This document shows, in pieces, positions 1 to 6,790 of a stretch of 28,593 nucleotides of DNA (its first letter is position 1; every line of letters begins with the position of its first letter). The translations under genes were made by a program, and so were the position numbers. The DNA lies in contig JAUUNK010000047.1 of the NCBI GenBank assembly GCA_030844565.1, forward strand, positions 1-28,593. The letters are read 5' to 3'. The notes under the pieces were generated by a model that did no database searches, had not been told where the DNA came from, and saw only the letters and a list, made by a program, of their open reading frames with translations. Source of the stretch: Bacteroides ovatus. Lineage in GTDB: Bacteria > Bacteroidota > Bacteroidia > Bacteroidales > Bacteroidaceae.

Positions 1-48
1 ATTATTAGCCCACTAATTTCTAAAGATTGGGGTGATTTAAAGGATTGA
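1..48 (+). CDS. 3' end of an upstream gene (partial)
   Basis: The first 45 bases read in frame 1 as IISPLISKDWGDLKD followed by TGA at 46-48. The composition is protein-like and a hairpin follows about 30 bases later, so this is probably the C-terminus of a gene entering from the left. Only 15 residues are visible and no function can be assigned. Confidence 0.35.
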   Translation: MISPLISKDWGDLKD

Positions 49-78
49 CAGGTATTCGATGAATATAATTATGTTTTT

Positions 79-103
79 CTCCCCTTTTTAAAAAAGAGGG
101 GAG
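79..103 (+). terminator. hairpin, possible bidirectional terminator
   Basis: CTCCCC at 79-84 pairs with GGGGAG at 98-103, and the inner T-run and A-run extend the stem with a small bulge. It lies between the apparent end of the upstream gene and the 121-aa membrane protein gene. No clean U-tract follows directly, so termination is inferred from position and stem strength. Confidence 0.4.
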
Positions 104-169
104 TATGCATATAATTTCCTTTTTATAAAAATACTCTTCTAGATCGAACTAATAATTAATTGAATTAAT

Positions 170-535
170 ATGAAATGCTTGAAAGAAAATATTGCTGATG
201 TTGCTATCCTGATACTGCTTGTTATCTGGGGTATATATGAAATGTTCTTGATGCCGTATGGCTATGATGACATAGTGTCTATATTTGTTGGAATTATTCT
301 GACATGCCTATTGCCAGCTAGTTGCAAAAATACGAAACCTGAGGATTTTAAATTAAGAATTGATGCTTTACGATATGCTTTTACTTTTATGGTGGTATTG
401 TTCTGTTCTTCAAAAATTGTAGAGGTTTTGCGTGAGCATACTTTGGATGTGGATGGTTTTAAAGTAATTTATATCGGTATATTCATGCAAAGTGCTTATT
501 TCTTAGTTTTCAAACTAAAGCTTATTAGAAAGTAA
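170..535 (+). CDS. Small integral membrane protein, unknown function
   Basis: A 121-residue protein with about three hydrophobic segments (roughly residues 8-28, 36-51 and 70-86) and a fourth weaker one near 98-116, ending in a basic KLKLIRK tail. It looks like an inner-membrane protein. No catalytic motif or familiar family is visible. The stop codon at 533-535 abuts the first copy of the 170-bp direct repeat (from 534), so the gene sits at the left boundary of the rearranged segment. It could be an intact orphan or the edge of a mobile block. No TAnnTTTG promoter is obvious upstream. The start is the first ATG in frame. Confidence 0.6.
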   Translation: MKCLKENIADVAILILLVIWGIYEMFLMPYGYDDIVSIFVGIILTCLLPASCKNTKPEDFKLRIDALRYAFTFMVVLFCSSKIVEVLREHTLDVDGFKVIYIGIFMQSAYFLVFKLKLIRK

Positions 536-704
536 AAGTGAAAAAGCTTCTTATCTTTCTTATTGCAGTACCTCATAAATAATATATGCATGTTCCATTG
601 CCGGATACTTCGGTTGGTACTGTTCTGTTATATCTTTAATAAAAACAGTAGACAGCCCTGTTTATGGCATTTCTTGTCAGAAGGTGAAAGAAGGTTTTTG
701 TGAT
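534..704. repeat. Direct repeat, left copy (~171 bp)
   Basis: This stretch is nearly identical to 4693-4862. I count one single-base indel (an A-run near 640) and two substitutions. It contains the decayed 3' end of the lipoprotein gene whose main part is at 4719-5302. In reverse complement the C-terminal peptide ITEQYQPKYPAMEHAYIIY is readable, with a stop at 560-562. The two copies bracket about 4 kb holding a riboswitch, a receptor fragment and two cargo-like genes. Confidence 0.9.
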
Positions 705-723
705 GAATTTATTTAAAATAAAC

Positions 724-754
724 GATTGAATAGACGAAAAACTTACTACCTTTG
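724..754 (+). promoter_or_regulatory. Bacteroides-type promoter for the riboswitch transcript
   Basis: A -7 element TACCTTTG (747-754) matches the Bacteroides consensus TAnnTTTG. A TTG at 726-728 is placed 18 bases upstream, as expected for the -33 element. Transcription would begin just ahead of the cobalamin riboswitch. Confidence 0.6.
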
Positions 755-761
755 CCCCTGC

Positions 762-962
762 AATGGTTTCCACGTCGCATCTTCAAAAAGGTCGCGGTAC
801 GGAATTAAAAGGGAACCGGGTGTGAATCCCGGACAGTTCCCGCTGCTGTAAGTTCCATCTTACTCTGTCAAGGAGAAGATTTTAGGACTGAACAATCTTT
901 TGCCACTGGTTTTAATAAACCGGGAAGGCGTTCAGTCTGGAACGAGTCAGAAGACCTGCCTT
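762..962 (+). ncRNA. Cobalamin (B12) riboswitch aptamer
   Basis: The segment carries the hallmark conserved blocks in order: GGGAACCGGGTGTGAATCCC then GGACAGTTCCCGCTGCTGTA (near 810-850), and the terminal B12 box GTCAGAAGACCTGCC (946-960). In Bacteroides these aptamers precede btuB-like and other B12 uptake genes and repress them when adenosyl- or methylcobalamin is bound. Here the downstream gene is only a 73-codon TonB-receptor stub. The expression platform appears to be translational (see 969-1094). Confidence 0.93.
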
Positions 963-968
963 GTGTTT

Positions 969-1094
969 GGATTTACAGTCTACGGGTTATGGACTTACAA
1001 TCAACAAATAGGGCATCCTCTTTCCGGCTGTTTAATCACTGAAAGTCATTGCATTGTTTGCTGTAAATCCGATTATTAATTTTTTAATCGGAGG
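969..1094 (+). promoter_or_regulatory. Riboswitch expression platform with alternative pairing over the SD
   Basis: GGATTTACAG at 969-978 is exactly complementary to CTGTAAATCC at 1061-1070. The second element overlaps a separate perfect 7-bp stem, CCGATTA (1069-1075) with TAATCGG (1085-1091). That stem runs into the GGAGG Shine-Dalgarno at 1090-1094, ahead of the ATG at 1102. The two pairings share bases 1069-1070 and are mutually exclusive at that edge. The long-range pairing would therefore tend to free the ribosome site and the local hairpin to hide it. The direction of the switch is inferred. Confidence 0.55.
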
Positions 1095-1101
1095 AAGCTG
1101 T

Positions 1102-1323
1102 ATGCTTAGACCAATTGTGAGGTTACTCATATTATTATTGTTGTTAATTCTAATACCGCAATTCACTTTTGCCCAAAATAATGAGCGGGATACTACTATA
1201 CGGAAAGACACTATTCTAAACGTAGAAGAGGTTGTCGTTTACGGATATAGAGTCAAAAAGAAGTCATTCCTGTCTGAACTGACCCCTAAAAGCGGACGTT
1301 GTAAGGTGCAACAGCAGGCTTGA
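1102..1323 (+). pseudogene. Truncated TonB-dependent receptor (BtuB-like) 5' fragment
   Basis: The 73-residue product has a Sec signal peptide ending near FTFAQ (residue ~25), a short polar spacer and a TonB-box-like segment NVEEVVVYGYR (about 40-50). It then ends after an unrelated-looking basic tail at TGA 1321-1323. A full TonB-dependent receptor has a plug and a 22-strand barrel over 600-1000 residues, and none of that is found downstream in any frame before the next gene. I chose ATG 1102 rather than the upstream TTG because GGAGG sits seven bases before it and the signal peptide starts there. The cobalamin riboswitch upstream implies the ancestor was a corrinoid transporter gene. A genuine small secreted TonB-box peptide is possible but less likely. 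Confidence 0.6.
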
Positions 1324-1492
1324 TAAAGTAACATCCTGCAGACATCTTTTCTACTATCTAACAACAAACCTGAAATTACAGTCTTATATAACCAATTGGA
1401 TATTTCAAAAACTCATAACCACATATTAAAAACTACTATTGTTATCATTGAATCTTTACTGCACTTTTGTATGCGTAAACAGCCTCTATTAT

Positions 1493-3142
1493 ATGAAAAC
1501 TGAACAAGCATATAAAGAAAAGAAATCACACACTATTCAGCCTATGCAGAATAACCGGAAAATCGCCAAATCTGTAGATAGTGAACTAAAAACATTTGCT
1601 ACAAGGCCATCCCCCCTTATGCAACTGGTTAATAGTCTACGAGCCCAGACTCAAAAACCAACAAGTTTAATGTCTACTCTTCATAAATACGTTTATTCAG
1701 CAATCGTTCAAAAAAAAGGCACTTCAGAAATCAATGCCGACGACTATAATTTTTTTAAAGATTATCTAGTAAAGAAAGCTGCCTATTATATATGGCAACA
1801 AAAAGGAGCTCTACCCAATCAAGATAAAGAAGAGCAAGATAAAGATTATCACACTGCCTTAAGTATCGTTGAAAAAGAACTACAAGGTGAGATAAAACAA
1901 GCCGCTTACTACCAATGGGAAAAAGCTGGAAAACCGAACGATCCAACAAAAACAGACAAGTTTTACTATGAAGCACTACATAAAGTCATTGCAGATAAAT
2001 GTCTCTCTACTACTGAACCTGCCGAACATCCCGAGACAAAAGGATTTATCCTAAAAATGGAAGATATAGGATGCCCTACCCAACTCGCATCTGAAATATG
2101 GCAGATTATCTTAAATGGAATAGAGGAACAAAAAACGCAAAACACAAAAGCGGTATATAAAGATCCTCAAGATAATGGTAAACTAATTTATACGAGCGAC
2201 TTAGACCGGATAAGAAACCAGAATAAATTCTACGTTCAATTAGGTGAAAAAATAAGCCAATACTTGTCCATAGAGGCAGATAAAATAACTAATAGCAAGA
2301 AGCTAGCCTTATGGACAGGAGGGTATGACTTAAGTAATTTTGCAGAAAGCCAAGGTTGTAAGACACTGGAAACAACTCAGTTTGGAAAAGTCTTAGACAG
2401 TTTCTATTTATCTAACAATTGGAACTTAATAGGTCCTTTGTGGAATATTATATCCGAAACATTCGTAAAAACGTTCATAGACGACCCCTATGCAGATAAA
2501 GAGGTACATGTTTTTATCAGAGCATACGACCCCGCTTCGGTTCTTATACGGCAAGAAATAGACCAGATATATTCAAATCCTAAAATTCCAGTGTACTGGC
2601 ATTGTATAGGAACACCCGATAAATCAACCTATCAAGAAATAGATGAGAATGGAGATTTAACTAATACTCAAAACCCTGTCATGCGGGAAGATGTGTGCCT
2701 GTTGAGACTCATGAAGTATTATGAGAAACAAGAACAACAAAAAACAGCAGGAAGTGAAAGTTTAAAAGGAGGCGAAGTAATGAGAAGTAAATTTGAGAAC
2801 GTACTGACACTTGATTTTCTGGGAGTCAAAGGAAGTATAGCCCTGTATCGCTATCATAAAAAAATACAAGAATTAGCCTATTATAATTGGGAGCAAGCAG
2901 GACAACCCAAAAATAACGATAAGGAATATTATTATGCCGCCCAGAAAAAGGTTGAGCAATATATTGACACTAAAAGTATGAGTATGGGGAAAGAAATCAA
3001 AGAGCAGGCTTATCTTATATGGGAAGCAAAACCGAATCATTCCACCCAATCCAAACAAGATGAATTGTCTGACTGGAATATAGCTAAATTAATTGTAGTA
3101 TGTAATAATGATGAATTCCTTAAAATAGCAAATACACCCTAA
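1493..3142 (+). CDS. CD38-like ADP-ribosyl cyclase/NADase domain protein with DUF2934-like repeats
   Basis: The protein has 549 residues from ATG 1493; a longer frame from TTG 1439 has no support. The N-terminus MKTEQAYKEKKSHTIQP resembles that of the next gene and has no signal peptide. Four helical repeats of the form AYYxWExAGxP...YYxA (residues ~94-130, 133-168, 457-490, 502-535) resemble DUF2934. The central region (~269-372) matches CD38/ADP-ribosyl cyclases motif by motif: LALWTGG (W274), KTLETTQFG (E293), GPLW (W317), EVHVFIR and RQEIDQI (E355). These align with human CD38 W125, E146, W189 and E226. The W-to-E and W317-to-E355 spacings are close to CD38, while the middle loop is shorter. 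Predicted activity is NAD+ glycohydrolysis or cyclisation. The gene is AT-rich compared with the core genes. The fold call is inference from motifs. Confidence 0.6.
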   Translation: MKTEQAYKEKKSHTIQPMQNNRKIAKSVDSELKTFATRPSPLMQLVNSLRAQTQKPTSLMSTLHKYVYSAIVQKKGTSEINADDYNFFKDYLVKKAAYYIWQQKGALPNQDKEEQDKDYHTALSIVEKELQGEIKQAAYYQWEKAGKPNDPTKTDKFYYEALHKVIADKCLSTTEPAEHPETKGFILKMEDIGCPTQLASEIWQIILNGIEEQKTQNTKAVYKDPQDNGKLIYTSDLDRIRNQNKFYVQLGEKISQYLSIEADKITNSKKLALWTGGYDLSNFAESQGCKTLETTQFGKVLDSFYLSNNWNLIGPLWNIISETFVKTFIDDPYADKEVHVFIRAYDPASVLIRQEIDQIYSNPKIPVYWHCIGTPDKSTYQEIDENGDLTNTQNPVMREDVCLLRLMKYYEKQEQQKTAGSESLKGGEVMRSKFENVLTLDFLGVKGSIALYRYHKKIQELAYYNWEQAGQPKNNDKEYYYAAQKKVEQYIDTKSMSMGKEIKEQAYLIWEAKPNHSTQSKQDELSDWNIAKLIVVCNNDEFLKIANTP

Positions 3143-3156
3143 AAACAAGTAGCCCC

Positions 3157-4587
3157 ATGAAAACAACCAAACTATATAAAAAATCTGTATCACATACAAT
3201 ACAGCCTCAGAAATTTAAAAAAGGGCTTATTAATAATCAAATAGCCCAAGGATATTTGATTATTAATACAAAGAAAGAAGAAGTACCATCTAAATTAATG
3301 ACCAATAAGAATGAGCTATTTCGTTCTATTCTATTACAGTGGCATAAAGACAACATCCAACACTCTTATGAAAAATGGGACGAGTTGGAAAAGGACATTA
3401 ATAGAATGATTAGAATCAAAGCTGAAATGGAAGTAGGTTTAGCTGAAGCACATAAAAAAGTCGATGACTTTCACACTAATCAGCAAGCTGATCCAATATG
3501 GATAGAACAATTAAATAGAATAATTTTACTTATTGAATTTATAGAGAAGAATTGGAATGTAGTTCCACTTCAGTATGAAAATTTGCTACAGATACTTTCC
3601 TATTTAATACATTTCCCCACCAACAGAGTTCCTACTCCAGATTTAAAGTATCCTTCAGCTTTAATTGAGACACAGCCTTTTCTTACCAATATTGAAGGAT
3701 GGGAAAAACTGAGAGAAACTAAAAGTATGTTATTTGCCAAAGAACGCTCCACCCGCTTTAATGCAATCGGAAGATTACGGGGTACGGATGACGACAAATA
3801 CATACAAGAAGGACAGATAAAAGGAGCGATATTCGCTCCATTCATAATGGACAGTAGACGTGCCATTGCCAATTTAGTAAGTGTGCTTGGAAATACCGTA
3901 GCCATTTTCAGCCTCGAGAGAGGGGGTTCTCTACTGGCAGACCACCTCCATAGAGTCAGACAAGAATTACTTAACGTAAAAATCCCTAAATCGCAGCTTC
4001 ACAAAAGAGAAGAACAGCATTTAAGATTAATATTCCGAATGATGGATGCAGAAGAAGGACTATTATTCAAGATGTTATCTAGAAACCCAGCGATAGCCCG
4101 GACACCTCCCCCTTTAATAACTTTTGCTATCACAGAAACCGCTATTTCTGGATCCTCGGTAAATACATTATTAAAAACACTTAAAAATTATAGTATGCTT
4201 CTACCTTATACCAAGTTTAAACTTCTGGTAGAAAAACAAACGATGAAGGATGAAGATTTCTCACCAACTCTTCCCAGCCGGCTTAAGGTTAGTGATCTAA
4301 AAATACGTTTTGCTCCAATCTTATATAAAGGAAACCCGCTCGAAGGGAACATTGCTCAAATAGAGATGTTTATTGCACAGACTCAATATATAATAGGAGA
4401 AGATGTTGGCTATCAAGTGTCTTATGACACTAAACTACGAGGAGCACCATTAGTGATATTCGATGAAATAGCTAATAATTTGGTGGCTGTGTCGCTCCAG
4501 TCGTGCACCATGCTTCCCAGAGAAATGATTATCGAACTCATAGCCGGTGCATACGATGATATACTGAAGGAGAAGGGATTATTATAG
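3157..4587 (+). CDS. Phosphoribosyltransferase-fold protein with the shared SHTIQP leader
   Basis: The 476-residue product begins MKTTKLYKKSVSHTIQPQKF, clearly related to the leader of the preceding gene, which ends 14 bases upstream. It has no signal peptide or membrane segment. Residues ~55-130 are helical and charged. From ~235 the pattern fits a type I phosphoribosyltransferase: SRRAIANLVSVLGNTVAIF then LERGGSLLADHL (253-264), and a PRPP-loop-like ITFAITETAISGSSVNTLL (321-339). The usual acidic pair before the loop is T326-E327 here, so activity may be altered. A late strand PLVIFDEIANNLVAVSL (431-447) fits the end of the fold. Possible roles are a second cargo/effector or a modifier of the neighbour's product. 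The fold assignment is inference from motifs. Confidence 0.5.
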   Translation: MKTTKLYKKSVSHTIQPQKFKKGLINNQIAQGYLIINTKKEEVPSKLMTNKNELFRSILLQWHKDNIQHSYEKWDELEKDINRMIRIKAEMEVGLAEAHKKVDDFHTNQQADPIWIEQLNRIILLIEFIEKNWNVVPLQYENLLQILSYLIHFPTNRVPTPDLKYPSALIETQPFLTNIEGWEKLRETKSMLFAKERSTRFNAIGRLRGTDDDKYIQEGQIKGAIFAPFIMDSRRAIANLVSVLGNTVAIFSLERGGSLLADHLHRVRQELLNVKIPKSQLHKREEQHLRLIFRMMDAEEGLLFKMLSRNPAIARTPPPLITFAITETAISGSSVNTLLKTLKNYSMLLPYTKFKLLVEKQTMKDEDFSPTLPSRLKVSDLKIRFAPILYKGNPLEGNIAQIEMFIAQTQYIIGEDVGYQVSYDTKLRGAPLVIFDEIANNLVAVSLQSCTMLPREMIIELIAGAYDDILKEKGLL

Positions 4588-4692
4588 AAATCACCGAAAA
4601 GAAAGAAGTCGTTGCCTATCTAGTAACTTGTGCTTTAAAAGTGGCGGACGATTTTGTGAGTCTCTTCAAGTGAGTCTACTTCTGCACTGATA

Positions 4693-4862
4693 AAAAGTGA
4701 AAAAGCTTCTTATCTTTCTTATTGCAGTACCTCATAAATAATATATGCATGTTCCATTGCCGGATACTTCGGTTGGTACTGTTCTGTTATATCTTTAATA
4801 AAACAGTAGACAGCCCTGTTTATGGAATTTCTTGTCAGAAGGTGAAAGAAGTTTTTTGTGAT
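4693..4862. repeat. Direct repeat, right copy (~170 bp)
   Basis: This is the partner of 534-704. It overlaps the 3' end of the broken minus-strand lipoprotein gene, and the identity stops abruptly at 4862/704, after TTTTTGTGAT. This copy is contiguous with the rest of the lipoprotein gene, so it is probably the ancestral one and the left copy is the derived one. Confidence 0.9.
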
Positions 4863-5302
4863 ATAAAAGACGCTATTATCTCCGCCTTTTTTATTTCATT
4901 TTCCAGTTTCTCCTTATCCCCTACTGTCAACTCATCTCCCTGAATGATATACTTCTTTGTCCAGATACCCAATTCCTCTTTTCTGTATTGTACTGTTAAA
5001 GCAAGGGGTTTGAAACTTACTTTCTTTCCGTCAAAGCTAGCTTGCACAACTTCTTTGTTGCTGTTTGTCAGTGTATAATTCCCATCACCGCCGATGACGT
5101 ATAGAGGTGTCGTTTCTTTGATGAAAGGAGTTAGCCTCCACGGGGATTCATTGCTAAAAAGAATTTGGGGATTTTCGTAGTTAAGGGTGATAGGTGTTGT
5201 TTTCTCTTCATCCGAACAGCTTACCAGACTCATTGTACACAAGAATAAGAATAGCATGCTGAATAGTTTCTTTGTTTGCGTACCTTTTATCTTTTCTTGC
5301 AA
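4719..5302 (-). pseudogene. Decayed secreted lipoprotein gene
   Basis: On the minus strand an open frame runs from TTG 5302 (or ATG 5257) to TGA at 4835. It has a signal peptide, a lipobox LVSC before SDEEK, and a body containing YTLTNSNKEVVQASFDGKKV and GDELTVGDKEKLENEIKKA. The frame then closes early. A second frame continues to TAA at 4719-4721 and ends with ITEQYQPKYPAMEHAYIIY, which resembles the usual C-terminus of Bacteroides lipoproteins of this type. I infer that an internal piece was lost with a frameshift. The start is uncertain. A TATCTTTG box overlaps the TTG, which favours ATG 5257, but that start lacks the basic n-region. A short functional 155-residue lipoprotein cannot be excluded. 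Confidence 0.55.
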
Positions 5303-5360
5303 AGATATGGAATTAATCAGAAAACAACACCTGTATCTTTTACAAAATCCCCAATGGCTC

Positions 5361-6566
5361 TTATCGCTTCATCTTGGCAATGAGTACCACATTATTATCT
5401 TCCTCTCCCAATGATTTCAACAATTCCTGAGAGCGCTTCTTAGCAGCAGGTGACAAGTCTTTCTTCTTTATTTCTTTTTGGAGGGTTTCTATGAGCTTTG
5501 TCGGTTCCATGTTGGCGACGTAATAACCATGCGAGAAGGAAGGATATAATTCCATGTCTTTCGTGCCTAAGAAATCGTTGTACAATCGGAAATAATTGCC
5601 ATGCAAGGTTTTCTTGTCCACTATATATAAAGCAGGTTTAGAACTGCTCCATGAGGTTTCACTCACTTGTACGGGGAAAGATACGTCGCCGACGAAATGG
5701 CCCGGATATTCAGAATAGCTATGCCAGGGTAGCTTATCAGTAGGATATTTGACTGTGAAGCGAGGCTCGAGGCGATTCTTCTCTGCATTGTAGTGATAGA
5801 GGCTGTCCACACGGGGAGGAACGATGACAGTGAGCATGACATCGTAAGCGGAGGTATTGTTGCCCATAGACACTTCGTTGCTAAAGTCGCGGGGAACCTT
5901 TAGATGGCCTGAGGGTATAAAGTTTTTGCGTTTGCCTTGCAGGTCTTGGGTCCATACCACGGGAGGCAAGCCTTTGAAAGGCAATACGGTGACTGTGACT
6001 TCCGATTTGTCTGCATCTACTCTAAACTGTCCTTTAGGCACACCAAGGCAGAGCGGAATATGAGTTTGGGGATTCCCTTTCAGGTCGAATACCAATATCT
6101 TGGTGCTTTGCCAAGGGAGGATGTAGATGCGATTGTGCTTTTCGTCGAGTTGATCGGCGTAGGTATTTAAGTATTCGTTGGGACCTTGACCGTAGGAGCC
6201 TATATTACATAGGTATTTGCCGCTACGGGTGAAGAGCTTGTAGGGTGTTTGTTTGTTGTTGCTCACTAATATATAATTGTCGCTCACTTGTGTCCGTATC
6301 CATCCTCCTACGAGGGCTTCGTCGCGGTTGTCGAGTTTTACAATTTCCAGATTTTCGGTGAGATAGCTCAGCGGTAGGTCTATGGTGTCTTTGAGGGCTT
6401 TGAGGTTGCAGCTAATAAGAGTTCCGGTAGGGGTGTTCACTCGGGTGGCTACAACAGGAGATAGAGCTAAAGGGTCTTTCTCCGGTCCGTTCGTGTTCAA
6501 TGTAAAGGCAAAGCTAACAGTCAATGCGCAAAGGGCGAGACTTCCTAAGAGAATTTTAGTTTTCAT
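5361..6566 (-). CDS. 6-bladed beta-propeller family secreted protein
   Basis: The 401-residue product has an N-terminal signal peptide (~1-21, no clear lipobox) and then a strand-rich body. The phrase LFTRSGKYLCNIGSYGQGPNEY followed by a short acidic turn and IYILPWQSTKILVFDLKGN is diagnostic of the Bacteroides 6-bladed propeller/DUF4934-type proteins. These are exported and of poorly known function. The C-terminus is helical and charged (EIKKKDLSPAAKKRSQELL). It has its own promoter at 6618-6649 and lies downstream of the TPR regulator gene on the same strand, a pairing common in Bacteroides. I infer that it is controlled by, or senses for, that regulator. Confidence 0.75.
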   Translation of the reverse strand: MKTKILLGSLALCALTVSFAFTLNTNGPEKDPLALSPVVATRVNTPTGTLISCNLKALKDTIDLPLSYLTENLEIVKLDNRDEALVGGWIRTQVSDNYILVSNNKQTPYKLFTRSGKYLCNIGSYGQGPNEYLNTYADQLDEKHNRIYILPWQSTKILVFDLKGNPQTHIPLCLGVPKGQFRVDADKSEVTVTVLPFKGLPPVVWTQDLQGKRKNFIPSGHLKVPRDFSNEVSMGNNTSAYDVMLTVIVPPRVDSLYHYNAEKNRLEPRFTVKYPTDKLPWHSYSEYPGHFVGDVSFPVQVSETSWSSSKPALYIVDKKTLHGNYFRLYNDFLGTKDMELYPSFSHGYYVANMEPTKLIETLQKEIKKKDLSPAAKKRSQELLKSLGEEDNNVVLIAKMKR

Positions 6567-6617
6567 ATTGTATTATATTTTAGAGTTAAATGTCTGTGTC
6601 CGCTGATTTGGTTAGGA

Positions 6618-6649
6618 CAAAAGTAAGGCTTTGAGGATGCAACAGCAAA
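6618..6649 (-). promoter_or_regulatory. Bacteroides-type promoter for the propeller gene
   Basis: Reading the minus strand, TTTG (6649-6646) and TACTTTTG (6625-6618) are separated by 20 bases. This is an excellent match to the TTTG / TAnnTTTG architecture, about 50 bases ahead of the start codon at 6566. Confidence 0.7.
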
Positions 6650-6758
6650 AAAACAGGCGGACAATAAAGGGGTGTATGCAGATGGGTATAATATTGATAT
6701 TTAATTTAATAACAACTTTTTGCTACCCGGACATGGCGGACAACTCTCAGGATAATAA

Positions 6759-6790
6759 CAGTCTTTTTACCTACGTGATTAAAAAGACTG
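6759..6790 (-). terminator. Hairpin over the 3' end of the TPR gene
   Basis: CAGTCTTTTTA (6759-6769) and TAAAAAGACTG (6780-6790) form a perfect 11-bp stem with a 10-base loop spanning the stop codon at 6779-6781. There is no long U-tract beyond it, so it may stabilise the 3' end as much as terminate. Confidence 0.5.

Noticed and set aside
534..704. Transposon target-site duplication or IS end
   Set aside because: 170 bp is far too long, no terminal inverted repeats or transposase are visible, and the sequence is the tail of a lipoprotein gene.
4560..4673. Short frame overlapping the end of the PRTase-like gene, ending ITEKKEVVAYLVTCALKVAD and then DFVSLFK
   Set aside because: The peptide looks protein-like but has no ATG/GTG start or ribosome site and only 37 codons. 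It may be a gene remnant or chance, so I did not call it.
4722..4943. Plus-strand 73-aa frame over the right repeat
   Set aside because: It needs a non-ATG start and lies antisense to the lipoprotein remnant, whose own frames explain the codon pattern better.
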